From an uncultured SAR86 cluster bacterium (GTDB lineage: Bacteria; Pseudomonadota; Gammaproteobacteria; Magnimaribacterales; D2472), in the NCBI GenBank assembly GCA_902605165.1, contig CACLBJ010000003.1, positions 1-64,000 of the forward strand: a DNA stretch of 64,000 nucleotides, in the 5' to 3' direction. Of the stretch, positions 1 through 11,810 are shown one piece after another. The translations under genes were made by a program, and so were the position numbers. Under the pieces are notes generated by a model that saw only the letters and a program-made list of their open reading frames with translations, did not search any database and had not been told where the DNA came from. Each line of letters opens with the position of its first letter. Positions within the stretch are counted from its first letter, which is position 1.

Positions 1-253
1 GTTTTTTAATTTCATCAACCGACTCAATTCCAGAAATATTAATAATATTTTTGCTCGACTTAATTTGCTTTGACTTGATGCTCAACTCTAAGATCTTATT
101 CTTCTGGATGAGAAAAAAACGTTCATATGTGAAAAAATTTTCTTCAGGATCGCAATAGGAGTTTAAAAAAAACGAGCCATTAAGGCCATGACTTTTCCCA
201 ATAGAACCGATTGCTACTAAATCAGAGTTAGTAATTTCGCTAGGACTTTTCAT
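1..253 (-). CDS. rimM: 16S rRNA processing protein RimM (partial, 3' end outside window)
   Basis: Minus-strand translation from ATG at 253: [41 protein letters not shown]..., a RimM N-terminal motif; located directly downstream of rpsP and overlapping its stop. Confidence 0.8.
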   Translation of the reverse strand, partial: MKSPSEITNSDLVAIGSIGKSHGLNGSFFLNSYCDPEENFFTYERFFLIQKNKILELSIKSKQIKSSKNIINISGIESVDEIKK

Positions 254-788
254 CCTCATTTTCGGAATCAGATGATTCTTCAGGATTATCTTCGGAAGCT
301 TCGTCCTCTGCAGGAGCTTCTTCAGCTGGTGCTTCTTCTGGTGCAGCTTCTTCAGCTGGTGCTTCTTCCTCTGCAGGTGCTTCTTCTGGTGCAGCTTCTT
401 CAGCTGGTGCTTCTTCTGGTGCAGCTTCTTCAGCGGCCTCTTCTGCTTGTTTTTTGATTTCTTCTTGCTTAGCAGCTAGTGCAGCAGCTTTCTTTGCGTC
501 AGCTTTATCTTTCTTTGCTGCTTTTCGCGCATCAAGCTCTTCTGGTGATAATTTTGAATCTTTAATTAACCTTTTAACTCTGTCACTAACCTGCGCACCT
601 TTTGAGACCCACTCATCAATTTTTTCTACATCTATGCGTAATATTTCTTCTTGTCCTTTAGCTGATGGATTATAAAATCCAAGCCTTTCAATAAAAGCAC
701 CATCTCTTGCATTTCGTGAATCTGCAACTGTAATAAAGTAGTAAGGATTTTTTTTTGCCCCACTCCTTGAAAGTCTAATAACTACCAT
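240..788 (-). CDS. rpsP: 30S ribosomal protein S16 with long acidic Ala/Glu/Pro-rich C-terminal extension
   Basis: N-terminal [41 protein letters not shown] is canonical S16; residues ~90-182 are low complexity. Confidence 0.95.
   Translation of the reverse strand: MVVIRLSRSGAKKNPYYFITVADSRNARDGAFIERLGFYNPSAKGQEEILRIDVEKIDEWVSKGAQVSDRVKRLIKDSKLSPEELDARKAAKKDKADAKKAAALAAKQEEIKKQAEEAAEEAAPEEAPAEEAAPEEAPAEEEAPAEEAAPEEAPAEEAPAEDEASEDNPEESSDSENEDEKS
315..437. repeat. Imperfect in-frame tandem repeat encoding (P)EEAPAEEA units in the S16 tail
   Basis: Repeated GCTTCTTCAGCTGGTGCTTCTTCTGGTGCA (~30 bp) units with variants, visible by eye. Confidence 0.85.
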
Positions 789-831
789 AATTCCTTTAAG
801 TTAAATTTTGTTGAAGTATTTTAGGTTAACC

Positions 832-861
832 TTGATGATTTTGGTAGTAAAAAAGTATAAT
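832..861 (+). promoter_or_regulatory. Candidate sigma70 promoter for ypjD-yfjD (TTGATG-18 bp-TATAAT)
   Basis: TTGATG at 832-837 and TATAAT at 856-861, with the ATG at 870. Confidence 0.5.
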
Positions 862-869
862 TTCTTTAA

Positions 870-1472
870 ATGATAGAACCATTCCCGCTTGCTCTGCTTT
901 TGAGTATTCTAGTCTTTGTAGGATTTAGATTCATAATAAGATTAAAATCATCAACATTAATTTCTGCAACATTATCAATATTATCTTTTTCTTTTTTATT
1001 ACCTGATGTTGCAGGTTCAGATAATGTCTATTATTGGGGGCTAATTCCTAATGAAAATTTTAACCAACTTGATGCACTTAGATTGCATATATTTTTTTCA
1101 AGCTTAGCAATTTTAGTTTTAATAATGTCATTTTTGGAAATAATTTTGTTAACTAGAAAAATAAGGTTAACAAAGTCTCTAAACACTACTAAGAATGATC
1201 ATATTCCTATTGAAACAAGATATAAGACAGTGTTTTGGCTCATTGGTCTTAGTTTGGTTTTGCTTTCTATAGGTTTAGCTTCTGGATTCTTACTAGACCT
1301 TAATAATGTTGATTATTTAATTGTAAAGATTGTATTCACTATCTTGGCATGGATTACTTATATGACGACTTTTATAAGGATGAGTTATTTTAATCTGCAA
1401 ACAAAATTCATTGTTCGCTACAGTTTTTTATCAATTCTCTTTATAATGATCGCCTTTTTTGTGAATATATAG
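870..1472 (+). CDS. ypjD: YpjD/CcsA-like inner membrane protein
   Basis: Multi-TM protein directly upstream of a yfjD-type CorB gene and next to rpsP, as in other gammaproteobacteria. Confidence 0.65.
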   Translation: MIEPFPLALLLSILVFVGFRFIIRLKSSTLISATLSILSFSFLLPDVAGSDNVYYWGLIPNENFNQLDALRLHIFFSSLAILVLIMSFLEIILLTRKIRLTKSLNTTKNDHIPIETRYKTVFWLIGLSLVLLSIGLASGFLLDLNNVDYLIVKIVFTILAWITYMTTFIRMSYFNLQTKFIVRYSFLSILFIMIAFFVNI

Positions 1473-1478
1473 TTTTTA

Positions 1479-2732
1479 ATGTCTGAAGAACCCTCCTTAT
1501 TAGTTTTAATTTTATCTATAGTATTTTTACTAGTTTTGTCAGCATTCTTTTCAGGTTCAGAAACTGGGATGATGGCATCAAACAAAATTAAGCTGAGAAA
1601 TAAAGCAAAGTCTGGTCAAAAAAACTCTAAAAGGGCTTTAGAGCTTCTGGCAAAACCTGACAACTTGTTGTCGGTAATCCTTGTAGGAAATAATTTTGCA
1701 AATATTCTTGCCTCTGCATTGGTTACCATTCTGATGATAAACTTTTTTGAAAGCAGAGTTCTTCTTGGATCAATTGTTCTCACCATTATTATTCTAATCT
1801 TTTCAGAAATAACACCTAAAACAACTGCTTCTGCATATCCAGAAAGCTTCGCATCTAAATCATCATGGGTGCTATCAAGACTAAGCATTATTTTTAAACC
1901 TATTGTTTTTTTTACAAATCAAGTAAGTTCCAGATTATTAAACATATTAAAAGTTGATATAAGAAAATCGACAGAATCCGATAACTTAAATACTGATGAA
2001 TTGAAAATACTTTTAGATGATTCAAATAGTTTGATCCCAACTGATTACAGAAAAATGCTTAGTGCAGTTCTTGGAATGGATAAACTTATTGTAGAAGATA
2101 TTATGACTCCCCTTGCAGAAATTGAAGGAATTAATATTAACGATGATTTAAAAAAAATAAAAAGTAGTATAAAAAATTCACCTTATTCAACACTTCCTGT
2201 TTATGATCAAAATATTTCAGATTGTATTGGTATGCTTGATTTGAAAGATTCATCAGACTTTTTGAGTGCTTTTGAGTCCAAAAAGTCACTTGACTCTTCG
2301 CTATCTGAACCATATTTTGCATCTTTAACAACAAACCTAACCAAACAACTTCATGCATTCCAAGATACAGATAATAATATTGCTTTAGTTGTAGACGAGT
2401 ATGGTGAAATAGAGGGATTAATTAGCGTAGAAGATATTTTTATTGAAATAGTTGGGAAATTTGGAAGTGACATTATCGAGCAAAAGAAAGAATTTTCTCT
2501 TCAGCCTGATGGTTCAGTTATTACGGATGGTAACTCCAAGATTAGAGACTTAAATAGTTTTATGAACTGGTCAATAAACGATGAAAATGCAAAAACTATA
2601 AATGGCTTAATTTTAAAAACAATAGATGAAATCCCTATTGCGAATTTATGTTTTACAAATGAATCTTATAGATTTGAAATCCTTAAGATAAAAAATAATT
2701 CAATTTCTTCTGTAAAAATCCAAAGAATTTAA
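1479..2732 (+). CDS. yfjD: CNNM/CBS-domain membrane protein (CorB/YfjD, HlyC/CorC family)
   Basis: SAFFSGSETGMMASNKIKLRNKAKSG N-terminus, CBS-domain region, C-terminal CorC_HlyC domain. Confidence 0.88.
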   Translation: MSEEPSLLVLILSIVFLLVLSAFFSGSETGMMASNKIKLRNKAKSGQKNSKRALELLAKPDNLLSVILVGNNFANILASALVTILMINFFESRVLLGSIVLTIIILIFSEITPKTTASAYPESFASKSSWVLSRLSIIFKPIVFFTNQVSSRLLNILKVDIRKSTESDNLNTDELKILLDDSNSLIPTDYRKMLSAVLGMDKLIVEDIMTPLAEIEGININDDLKKIKSSIKNSPYSTLPVYDQNISDCIGMLDLKDSSDFLSAFESKKSLDSSLSEPYFASLTTNLTKQLHAFQDTDNNIALVVDEYGEIEGLISVEDIFIEIVGKFGSDIIEQKKEFSLQPDGSVITDGNSKIRDLNSFMNWSINDENAKTINGLILKTIDEIPIANLCFTNESYRFEILKIKNNSISSVKIQRI

Positions 2733-2734
2733 AC

Positions 2735-3376
2735 TTAAAGTAAATCTGTAATTAGCTTCAATACAACTGCAAGCACAAATGATGATGTGATTACACTCCT
2801 TACCGAGGCAATCATAGGTAACATTTTTCCCCAAATTGCGTTGGCCTCAATTGCAAGAATAATGCCTAAGCCTAAATAGAGACTGAGGCTGCTCCATTCA
2901 GGATGAACTAATATATTTGTTGGTACCTGCCCATGAGCTGAATAAACCATATACATAAGCATCGGAACACTAAATAATGTATTAGTTCTTGATGCCAAAG
3001 CGGCTTTGGCGCCTGCAGCAGCTGCATCCCCTTCTTTCATTCCTAAAACTATTTTCTGATTTCTCCAAATAATGCCCCATACATTTAACATCATAAGTGT
3101 ACCCATTACTAAGCCTAATATAATTTCAGTTCCAATTCTTGCGGTTATCTGATGAATGAGAATCACTCCTGTAAGGAAAGTAAATAATGCTGCCCATCTA
3201 AACCACCAAAGAGCATTAGGTGCGAGCTTTTCGAAAACATCTGCTTTTGCATCTGGAGTAGCTACTTTTACATACTCCCCCTGAACAAAATTAAAATAAT
3301 AAAGAAGTCCTATCCAAGCAATTCCAAATAAAATATGAAAAGCTCTAAAAAAAGATTGATCTGCCAATATATCCAT
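2735..3376 (-). CDS. Urate hydroxylase PuuD-like membrane domain protein
   Basis: FHILFGIAWIGLLYYFNFVQ...LAPNALWWFRWAALFTFLTG resembles the Urate_ox_N membrane domain; no cytochrome c CXXCH present. Confidence 0.6.
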   Translation of the reverse strand: MDILADQSFFRAFHILFGIAWIGLLYYFNFVQGEYVKVATPDAKADVFEKLAPNALWWFRWAALFTFLTGVILIHQITARIGTEIILGLVMGTLMMLNVWGIIWRNQKIVLGMKEGDAAAAGAKAALASRTNTLFSVPMLMYMVYSAHGQVPTNILVHPEWSSLSLYLGLGIILAIEANAIWGKMLPMIASVRSVITSSFVLAVVLKLITDLL

Positions 3377-3436
3377 AATACTCCCTATATGAAATCTTAA
3401 TTAAATATAATATTAAAACTATTTGAAGTAAAGGGA

Positions 3437-3465
3437 ATAAAAAAAAGCGGGGATTAACCCCGCTT
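3437..3465 (-). terminator. Rho-independent terminator of groESL
   Basis: AAGCGGGG-ATTAA-CCCCGCTT perfect hairpin followed on the minus strand by a T tract. Confidence 0.9.
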
Positions 3466-3490
3466 ATAAGTCTGAGAAATTAATTTTTAA

Positions 3491-5444
<1,954 letters not shown>

Positions 5445-5489
5445 TATTAATTTCCTCTAAAAAAAATGCAATTATATTCCTATTCAGGT

Positions 5490-5516
5490 AAATATGGTTA
5501 AAAAGTTTTAATTCAA
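5490..5516 (-). promoter_or_regulatory. Possible sigma32-like promoter upstream of groES (TTGAA-N14-CCATATTT)
   Basis: Minus strand reads ATTGAATTAAAACTTTTTAACCATATTTACC; partial match to CTTGAA/CCCCATNT. Confidence 0.35.
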
Positions 5517-5525
5517 TAGGATTTT

Positions 5526-5867
5526 TTAAGTTTTTTGGAGTGTTTTATAAATTGTTCTTCCAAGAATAATTCCAATAAAATTGGCTAATAAGTCAGCCCA
5601 CTCAAAATATCTGTAGGGATGAAAATAATGGATAATCTCAATCGTTAAACCAAAAGAAAAGATTATGGCCATTAGGATATGATTTTTAATTTTAAAATTA
5701 CAAAACATTCCAAGTATTGCAATATAAAAGAAAATAATGCCATGCGAAACCTTATCTCCAATGAAAGATAGAGCATTAAAAAATTCTAGTTCTGAAGCAG
5801 GAATTAAGCTTAAATAAAATATTAAAATTATTGATAAAAAGAAAGTGCCTCTGGCTACTAAAATCAT
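5526..5867 (-). CDS. VanZ-like family membrane protein
   Basis: Small multi-TM protein with LSFIGDKVSHGIIFFYIAILG and FHPYRYFEWADLLANFIGIILG motifs. Confidence 0.75.
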   Translation of the reverse strand: MILVARGTFFLSIILIFYLSLIPASELEFFNALSFIGDKVSHGIIFFYIAILGMFCNFKIKNHILMAIIFSFGLTIEIIHYFHPYRYFEWADLLANFIGIILGRTIYKTLQKT

Positions 5868-7096
5868 CTCTGAATTAAACTTTTATTTAAAGATATTAAG
5901 ATAATTGCAGGTATAGCCAACATTGAAGTGAAAATAAAAAATAACATCCAGCCATAGTCTGCCCCTGAGATAGATTGGAAATAATCTGCAAGTATTCCTG
6001 AAAAGCCACTAAATACCTTGCCTGGCAGCATCATGAAAGAAGTTAATAGAGCATATTGAGTTGCTGTAAACTGCCTAGAAACCAAGCTTGTTAAGAATGC
6101 TATATTGACAGTGCCAACAATGCCTGCTGAAAAGCTATCAGTGAATACAATTATTGAAAGAAGATTTAAATTTGGTTCTGAAATAGCGACAATTGAAAAA
6201 AGGATATTTGATATCATCACTGCAAATGCTCCAAAAAGTAGCGATCTATAAAGACCAGCTTTCTTAATAAGTATTCCTCCTAAAAAGAGACCAATAATTG
6301 ATGCTATTAAAGCTACAATTTTTACAATAGATCCAATTTCAGTTAATGAGAAGCCCATATCTATGTAAAATGGGTTGGCCATTGGTCCCATGACGATATC
6401 GGTAAGCCTATATGTTGCAACAATTAGCAACAAAATAGATGCAGCGAATAGATTAAATCTTTTTATGAAATCCTTGATTGGTTCATAAAAATTTTCTAAG
6501 AAAGTAAGCTCTCTTTTTTCATTATTTTTCTCCTCAGGAGTAATTAATAAGGCAATTAGTCCTATAAGCATTAAAGCAGCCATCAAGAAATATGCATTTC
6601 CCCAGGAATAATTTTCAGCATAGATTAATGCAAAAGATGTTGCAGTTAAAATAGCTCCTCTATATCCAAATTGATAATAAGCTGCCAAGTTCCCTTGCTC
6701 TTCAATTCCTGCAAGCTCTATTCTAAATGCATCAATTGCAATATCTTGAAATGATCCTGCCAAAGCTATCAAAATTGCGAATGCCGCTAAATATTTGATA
6801 TCTATTACTGGGTCTGCATTTGAAAGACAAATAAGAAAAATAACAATGAAAATCTGCATCAAAATGATCCAACTCTTTCTACTTCCAAAATAATTGAGGA
6901 ATGGTATCGAATACTTATCTACTAAAGGGGACCAAAGAAACTTCAAAGAGTAAGTCAAACTAATCCAGGCAAAAAAACCAATAATTGTAAGATCAATGCC
7001 TGCATCTCTTAGCCAAATTGAAAGAGTTGAAAAGATCAACATGTAAGGCAGACCTGATGCAAATCCAAGACCTGTCATTGTTAAGTTTTTATTCAT
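5864..7096 (-). CDS. ampG: MFS transporter, AmpG-like muropeptide permease
   Basis: GFASGLPYMLIFSTLSIWLRDAGIDLTIIGFFAWISLTYSLKFLWSPLVDK is typical of AmpG; adjacent to ampD. Confidence 0.85.
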   Translation of the reverse strand: MNKNLTMTGLGFASGLPYMLIFSTLSIWLRDAGIDLTIIGFFAWISLTYSLKFLWSPLVDKYSIPFLNYFGSRKSWIILMQIFIVIFLICLSNADPVIDIKYLAAFAILIALAGSFQDIAIDAFRIELAGIEEQGNLAAYYQFGYRGAILTATSFALIYAENYSWGNAYFLMAALMLIGLIALLITPEEKNNEKRELTFLENFYEPIKDFIKRFNLFAASILLLIVATYRLTDIVMGPMANPFYIDMGFSLTEIGSIVKIVALIASIIGLFLGGILIKKAGLYRSLLFGAFAVMISNILFSIVAISEPNLNLLSIIVFTDSFSAGIVGTVNIAFLTSLVSRQFTATQYALLTSFMMLPGKVFSGFSGILADYFQSISGADYGWMLFFIFTSMLAIPAIILISLNKSLIQR

Positions 7097-7632
7097 AATC
7101 TTTCAAGATAATAGCTCCATTCAAAATATTTCCCAGGATCTTCCTTCCTGTCTGGAGAGATATCACTATGCCCAACTATATTATCCTTGTTTAAATCTTT
7201 ATAGTTATTTATTAGCGCCTTGGAGACTTTTACCAATGAATCATATTGATTATTTGTATATTTTTCTGTGTGATAGCCTTCAAGCTCAATACCTATAGAA
7301 AACTCATTACAATTTTCTTCATTTCTGTAAGCAGATAATCCAGCGTGCCAAGCTTTTTTATTAAAAGGGACAAACTGAATAATTTGGCCACTCCTTTTTA
7401 TTAAGACATGGCTTGATACCTTAAGATCTTTTATTTCTCTAAAGTAATCATGATCATTAATATTTAATTTATTACAAAAGAAATCTTCAATGTAGCTATT
7501 TCCATAGATTTTCGGTGGAAGACTTATGCAGTGTATAACTATTAATCGTATATCAGAGTCATTAGTCCTTTCGGAATAATTAGGTGATGTGACTAATTTT
7601 GTATTGTCTAAAATATGGTTTGAGATGAGCAT
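7093..7632 (-). CDS. ampD: 1,6-anhydro-N-acetylmuramyl-L-alanine amidase AmpD
   Basis: Amidase_2 motifs: IRLIVIHCISLPP, AWHAGLSAYR, IGIELEG, GHSDISPDRKEDPG. Confidence 0.92.
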   Translation of the reverse strand: MLISNHILDNTKLVTSPNYSERTNDSDIRLIVIHCISLPPKIYGNSYIEDFFCNKLNINDHDYFREIKDLKVSSHVLIKRSGQIIQFVPFNKKAWHAGLSAYRNEENCNEFSIGIELEGYHTEKYTNNQYDSLVKVSKALINNYKDLNKDNIVGHSDISPDRKEDPGKYFEWSYYLERL

Positions 7633-8579
7633 TAACTTGCTCTTAACTCTGGAGGTAATTTAAAAGCAATACTCTCTTTCACTCCGCCCTTCTCTTCTAT
7701 CTCTGCATCTAAAAAAATACTTAGATTTGAGATTATTTCTTGAACTTTTGATTCTGGTGCAGATGCTCCAGCGGTTAGGCCAATATTCTTACAGTCTTTT
7801 AATTCATCCAAGTCGAGATCACTGAATTCATCTATTAAGACAGAATTAACTCCACACTTATTAGCAAGCTCCTTTAAGCGATTTGAATTCGAGCTTGCTT
7901 TTGAGCCAACAACAATAATGAAATCTGTCTCAAGAGCTAGTTGCTTGACAGCATCTTGTCTATTTTGGGTTGCATAACAAATATCGTCTTTTTTTGGAGC
8001 TGTTATATTTGGGAACTTTCTAGTTAACTCATTAATGATATCTTTTGTTTCATCAACACTTAGTGTAGTTTGCGTAACATATGCGAGATTCTCTGGTTGG
8101 CTAACAGAAACTTCCATAGCTTCTTCTAAATCCTGAACTAAATATATTTTTCCATCTTTACTAAAGTATCTTCCCATTGTGCCTTCAACCTCTGGATGAC
8201 CTTCATGACCTATTAATATAATATCCCTATTTGCTCTTCCATGCCGCATAACCTCCATATGAACTTTTGTTACAAGCGGACAAGTTGCATCAAAAAACTG
8301 TAGCTTTCTAGCCTTAACAGATTCTTCAATCTTGCTTGAGACCCCATGAGCACTAAAAATAATAATTGAATCATCGGGAACATCTGAAATTTCTTCAATA
8401 AATATAGCGCCTCTTTTCTTTAAATCATTTACTACTGCTTCATTGTGAACAACTTCATGCTTTACATAAATAGGACTCCCAAACATATCAAGAGCTCTAT
8501 TCACTATTTCAATAGCTCTATCTACGCCTGCACAAAAACCTCTAGGGTTTGCAAGTGACAGCTTAGTTTTTTGATTCAT
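7632..8579 (-). CDS. ispH: 4-hydroxy-3-methylbut-2-enyl diphosphate reductase
   Basis: LANPRGFCAGVDRAIEIVNRAL..., conserved IspH motifs and Cys residues. Confidence 0.97.
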   Translation of the reverse strand: MNQKTKLSLANPRGFCAGVDRAIEIVNRALDMFGSPIYVKHEVVHNEAVVNDLKKRGAIFIEEISDVPDDSIIIFSAHGVSSKIEESVKARKLQFFDATCPLVTKVHMEVMRHGRANRDIILIGHEGHPEVEGTMGRYFSKDGKIYLVQDLEEAMEVSVSQPENLAYVTQTTLSVDETKDIINELTRKFPNITAPKKDDICYATQNRQDAVKQLALETDFIIVVGSKASSNSNRLKELANKCGVNSVLIDEFSDLDLDELKDCKNIGLTAGASAPESKVQEIISNLSIFLDAEIEEKGGVKESIAFKLPPELRAS

Positions 8580-9057
8580 TTTTGGATTTTAGCAAAATAA
8601 GTTCGCTAAATATAAAAATTATTGCACCGATAGTGATGTATGCATCTGCAAAATTAAAAATGAATAATGAAAAATCAAATGGTTTAAAGTGGAGGAAGTC
8701 CGTTACGACCCCATCAGGCAGCCTATCTATAAAATTTCCTAAAGCGCCACTAACAATTAATAAAAGTGCTTTTTTCTTCAGATTATCTTTTTCATCCAAA
8801 AAAATCTTGAAAAAATAAAGTGATATAAAAAAAATAAGTATTAATAATATATATCTAGAGACAAAATTATTTAGGTCTAAAAAACTAAAAGCAATACCGG
8901 AATTAAAGACAATTAAGAAATCAATTAATGGAAGAAAATCATTTTGCTGAAGAGTTTGAATATAATTTAAAGCAATTATTTTTGATGCATAATCAATGAA
9001 AATAAGAAAGAATAAGGCGACTAAATATCTTTTAGACAAATTTTCTAATTTCACCAT
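8563..9057 (-). CDS. lspA: Lipoprotein signal peptidase
   Basis: Asp motifs GNFIDRLPDGVVTDFLHF and FNFADAYITIG; start set at MVKLENLSKRY rather than the longest ORF. Confidence 0.93.
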   Translation of the reverse strand: MVKLENLSKRYLVALFFLIFIDYASKIIALNYIQTLQQNDFLPLIDFLIVFNSGIAFSFLDLNNFVSRYILLILIFFISLYFFKIFLDEKDNLKKKALLLIVSGALGNFIDRLPDGVVTDFLHFKPFDFSLFIFNFADAYITIGAIIFIFSELILLKSKNESKN

Positions 9058-11806
9058 CGCCATAAACATTTGTATAACATCTTGAACAAATCTCAGGATC
9101 TTCAGCATATAATCCTACTGAACTACATTTATTCCAACATCTTATACATTTTTTTTGATCGAAATTAGTAACTTCTATGTCTAATCCAGAACTTGATGAT
9201 TCGGCTATTTCTACCTCTGAAGAAATAAAAACGAATTTCAACTCATCTTCTATTTTTTGAAGAGCTTTAAAGGTTTTTTTGTCACATGAAATACTAATTT
9301 TTGAATCAAGTGAGCCTTTAATAACTGAATCAGCTCTTGCTTTTTCAATGCTTTGATTAACAGCATCTTTAACAGCAAAAATCTTTTTCCAATCCTCGTC
9401 GGATATTGAGCTTTCTATTTCACTTAAAACCTTTTGTGAAGCCATGAATATTGAAACTGATTGTTTTTTAAAGAGCTCATGTGATTGCCAAATTTCCTCG
9501 GCAGTAAATACTAGAATTGGTGATATAAGTCTGATTAAAATCTCAGCAACTTCAAAAAGTGCAAACTGAGCAGACCTTCTTGCATAGGAGTTACTTTTTG
9601 TTACATACATTCTATCCTTGATTATGTCGAGATAAACTCCTCCGAGCTCATGAACACAGAAGTTATGAATTTTTTGAATGACATGATGATAAGCATAGTT
9701 ATCATTTAACTTTTGAACTTCTTCATGAAGCTTTATTGCTTCGCTAATTATCCACTTATCTATTTCAACTAAATCATTTTTATTAACATTATTTGATTTT
9801 TCATCAAAGTCATTAAGATTCCCCATAATAAATCTAAAAGTATTTCTTATTCTTCTATATTGATCTGATACTTGCTTCAAGATTTCGTCAGTGGCTACCA
9901 TTTCACTTCTGAAGTCGGTAGATGCCACCCATAGTCTTAAGATATCCGCACCTAAGTTATTGCAGACCTTTTGAGGAGACACAACATTACCCAATGATTT
10001 GGATTGTTTCCTACCATTCTCATCAACAACAAATCCATGAGTAAGGACGGCTTTATAAGGAGCTTTTCCATTAATAGCAATCCCAGTTAATAGAGATGAT
10101 TGAAACCATCCTCTGTGCTGATCAGATCCTTCTAAATATAGGTCAGCAATTAGATCTTTTCCATAAAGTTTATCCAAAACGCAGAAGTGCGTTGATCCTG
10201 AGTCAAACCAAACATCCAATGTGTCCGTTGCTTTTACATAATCATCGTGATCAGCAACTAAGTCTTTAACATCAACATTATCCCATGCTTCTATCCCACT
10301 CTCTTCAATAAGGTCTGCAATCTCATTAAAGAGAAGATTTTGTTGTGGGTGAATCTCTCCAGTATTTTTGTTGATAAGAAGTGGTATTGGAACGCCCCAA
10401 CTTCTTTGCCTAGATATACACCAATCAGGTCTTCCTTCAAGCATGGACTTAATTCTTTCATACCCCCAAGATGGTTCCCACTTCACATCTTTTATAGCTT
10501 GTATTGATCCCTCTAAAAGACCGGACTTATCCATTGAAATAAACCATTGAGGTGTTGAAGCAAAAATTAGAGGGGTCTTATGTCGCCAGCAATATGGATA
10601 AGAATGATGGAAATCTTCTTCATAGATCAAAGTTCCAGACTCTTTAAGGATATCTATAACTATCTTGTCAGCTTTTATTGCAGGTAAGCCAGCTAAATCC
10701 TTGTATTCTTGATTAAAAAAACCATTGCCATCGAGAGCATGAATTGTATCAATCTTATATTCTTTGCAAATGTTGTGATCATCTACGCCGTGAGCTGGCG
10801 CAGTATGAACACAGCCTGTTCCTGTCTCGGTAGTTACATGGTTTCCATGAATTAAAATAGAATCTCTTTCTAAATATGGATGCTCTAATACAATATCTTT
10901 TATTAAATACCCATCGACTTCGGATATCTTTTCTAAACCGGTCTTCCAGCGTTCTGAGCATTGATCAATTAGGTCAGTTGCCAGAACTATGTTCCCAAAT
11001 TTTGAATTACATAAGGTATATTTTAATTCTGGACCAATTGAGACTGCAGCATTTGCCGGAATTGTCCAAGGTGTAGTAGTCCAAATTATAAAACTACAAC
11101 TATCTATTTCTTTTGAAAATGCTTTACTTAGGTTAGTCAGGCACTCTTTTTTAACTTTGAAACTTACATCAATTGATTTAGAAACTTTATCCTCATATTC
11201 AACTTCAGCCTCTGCCAGAGCCGATTTGCAGTCATAACAAAAATGAACAGGCTTCTCTCCTTTTTGAAGATGGCCATTAGTAACTATTCTGCCTAACGAT
11301 CTAACAGTATCTGCTTCAAATGTTGAATCAAGAGACTTATAAGAATTTTCCCAATCTCCCAAAACGCCAAGCCTAATAAAATCATTTTTTTGGTTTTCAA
11401 TCTGAGAAAGTGCGTATTCTCTGCAAGCACTAATAAATTTTGATTTATCTTTAACAGTTTCACTACTCCTTCCATACTTCTTTTCAACATTAAGCTCTAT
11501 TGGCAGTCCATGACAATCCCATCCAGGAACATAAGGCGCATCAAAACCCTCCAAAGTCTTAGTCTTAATTACAATATCTTTAAGTATTTTATTTACTGAG
11601 TGGCCAAGATGAATGTCCCCATTTGCATATGGAGGACCATCGTGGAGGATAAATTTATCTTTTTTGGCATTTTCTTTTCTAATTAAATTATAAAGATTAA
11701 TTGAATCCCAAAAAGATAGAATCTCGGGCTCCTTTTTTGGTAATCCTGCTTTCATAGGTAGATCTGTTTTAGGCAGGTTTAGGGTATCTTTATAGTCTTT
11801 TTCCAT
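9032..11806 (-). CDS. ileS: Isoleucyl-tRNA synthetase
   Basis: HDGPPYANGDIHLGH, KQSKSLGN, C-terminal CIRCW...CSRC zinc motif. Confidence 0.98.
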   Translation of the reverse strand: MEKDYKDTLNLPKTDLPMKAGLPKKEPEILSFWDSINLYNLIRKENAKKDKFILHDGPPYANGDIHLGHSVNKILKDIVIKTKTLEGFDAPYVPGWDCHGLPIELNVEKKYGRSSETVKDKSKFISACREYALSQIENQKNDFIRLGVLGDWENSYKSLDSTFEADTVRSLGRIVTNGHLQKGEKPVHFCYDCKSALAEAEVEYEDKVSKSIDVSFKVKKECLTNLSKAFSKEIDSCSFIIWTTTPWTIPANAAVSIGPELKYTLCNSKFGNIVLATDLIDQCSERWKTGLEKISEVDGYLIKDIVLEHPYLERDSILIHGNHVTTETGTGCVHTAPAHGVDDHNICKEYKIDTIHALDGNGFFNQEYKDLAGLPAIKADKIVIDILKESGTLIYEEDFHHSYPYCWRHKTPLIFASTPQWFISMDKSGLLEGSIQAIKDVKWEPSWGYERIKSMLEGRPDWCISRQRSWGVPIPLLINKNTGEIHPQQNLLFNEIADLIEESGIEAWDNVDVKDLVADHDDYVKATDTLDVWFDSGSTHFCVLDKLYGKDLIADLYLEGSDQHRGWFQSSLLTGIAINGKAPYKAVLTHGFVVDENGRKQSKSLGNVVSPQKVCNNLGADILRLWVASTDFRSEMVATDEILKQVSDQYRRIRNTFRFIMGNLNDFDEKSNNVNKNDLVEIDKWIISEAIKLHEEVQKLNDNYAYHHVIQKIHNFCVHELGGVYLDIIKDRMYVTKSNSYARRSAQFALFEVAEILIRLISPILVFTAEEIWQSHELFKKQSVSIFMASQKVLSEIESSISDEDWKKIFAVKDAVNQSIEKARADSVIKGSLDSKISISCDKKTFKALQKIEDELKFVFISSEVEIAESSSSGLDIEVTNFDQKKCIRCWNKCSSVGLYAEDPEICSRCYTNVYGDGEIRKFV

Positions 11807-11810
11807 TTCT

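Noticed and set aside
315-437. Repeat array considered as possible CRISPR or satellite
   Set aside because: Units are in-frame coding repeats within rpsP, without regular spacers or palindromic repeats.
272-457. Plus-strand ORF (61 aa, Leu/Gln/Val-rich repeats) opposite rpsP
   Set aside because: Antisense reading of the S16 Ala/Glu/Pro repeat; repeat DNA keeps this frame open.
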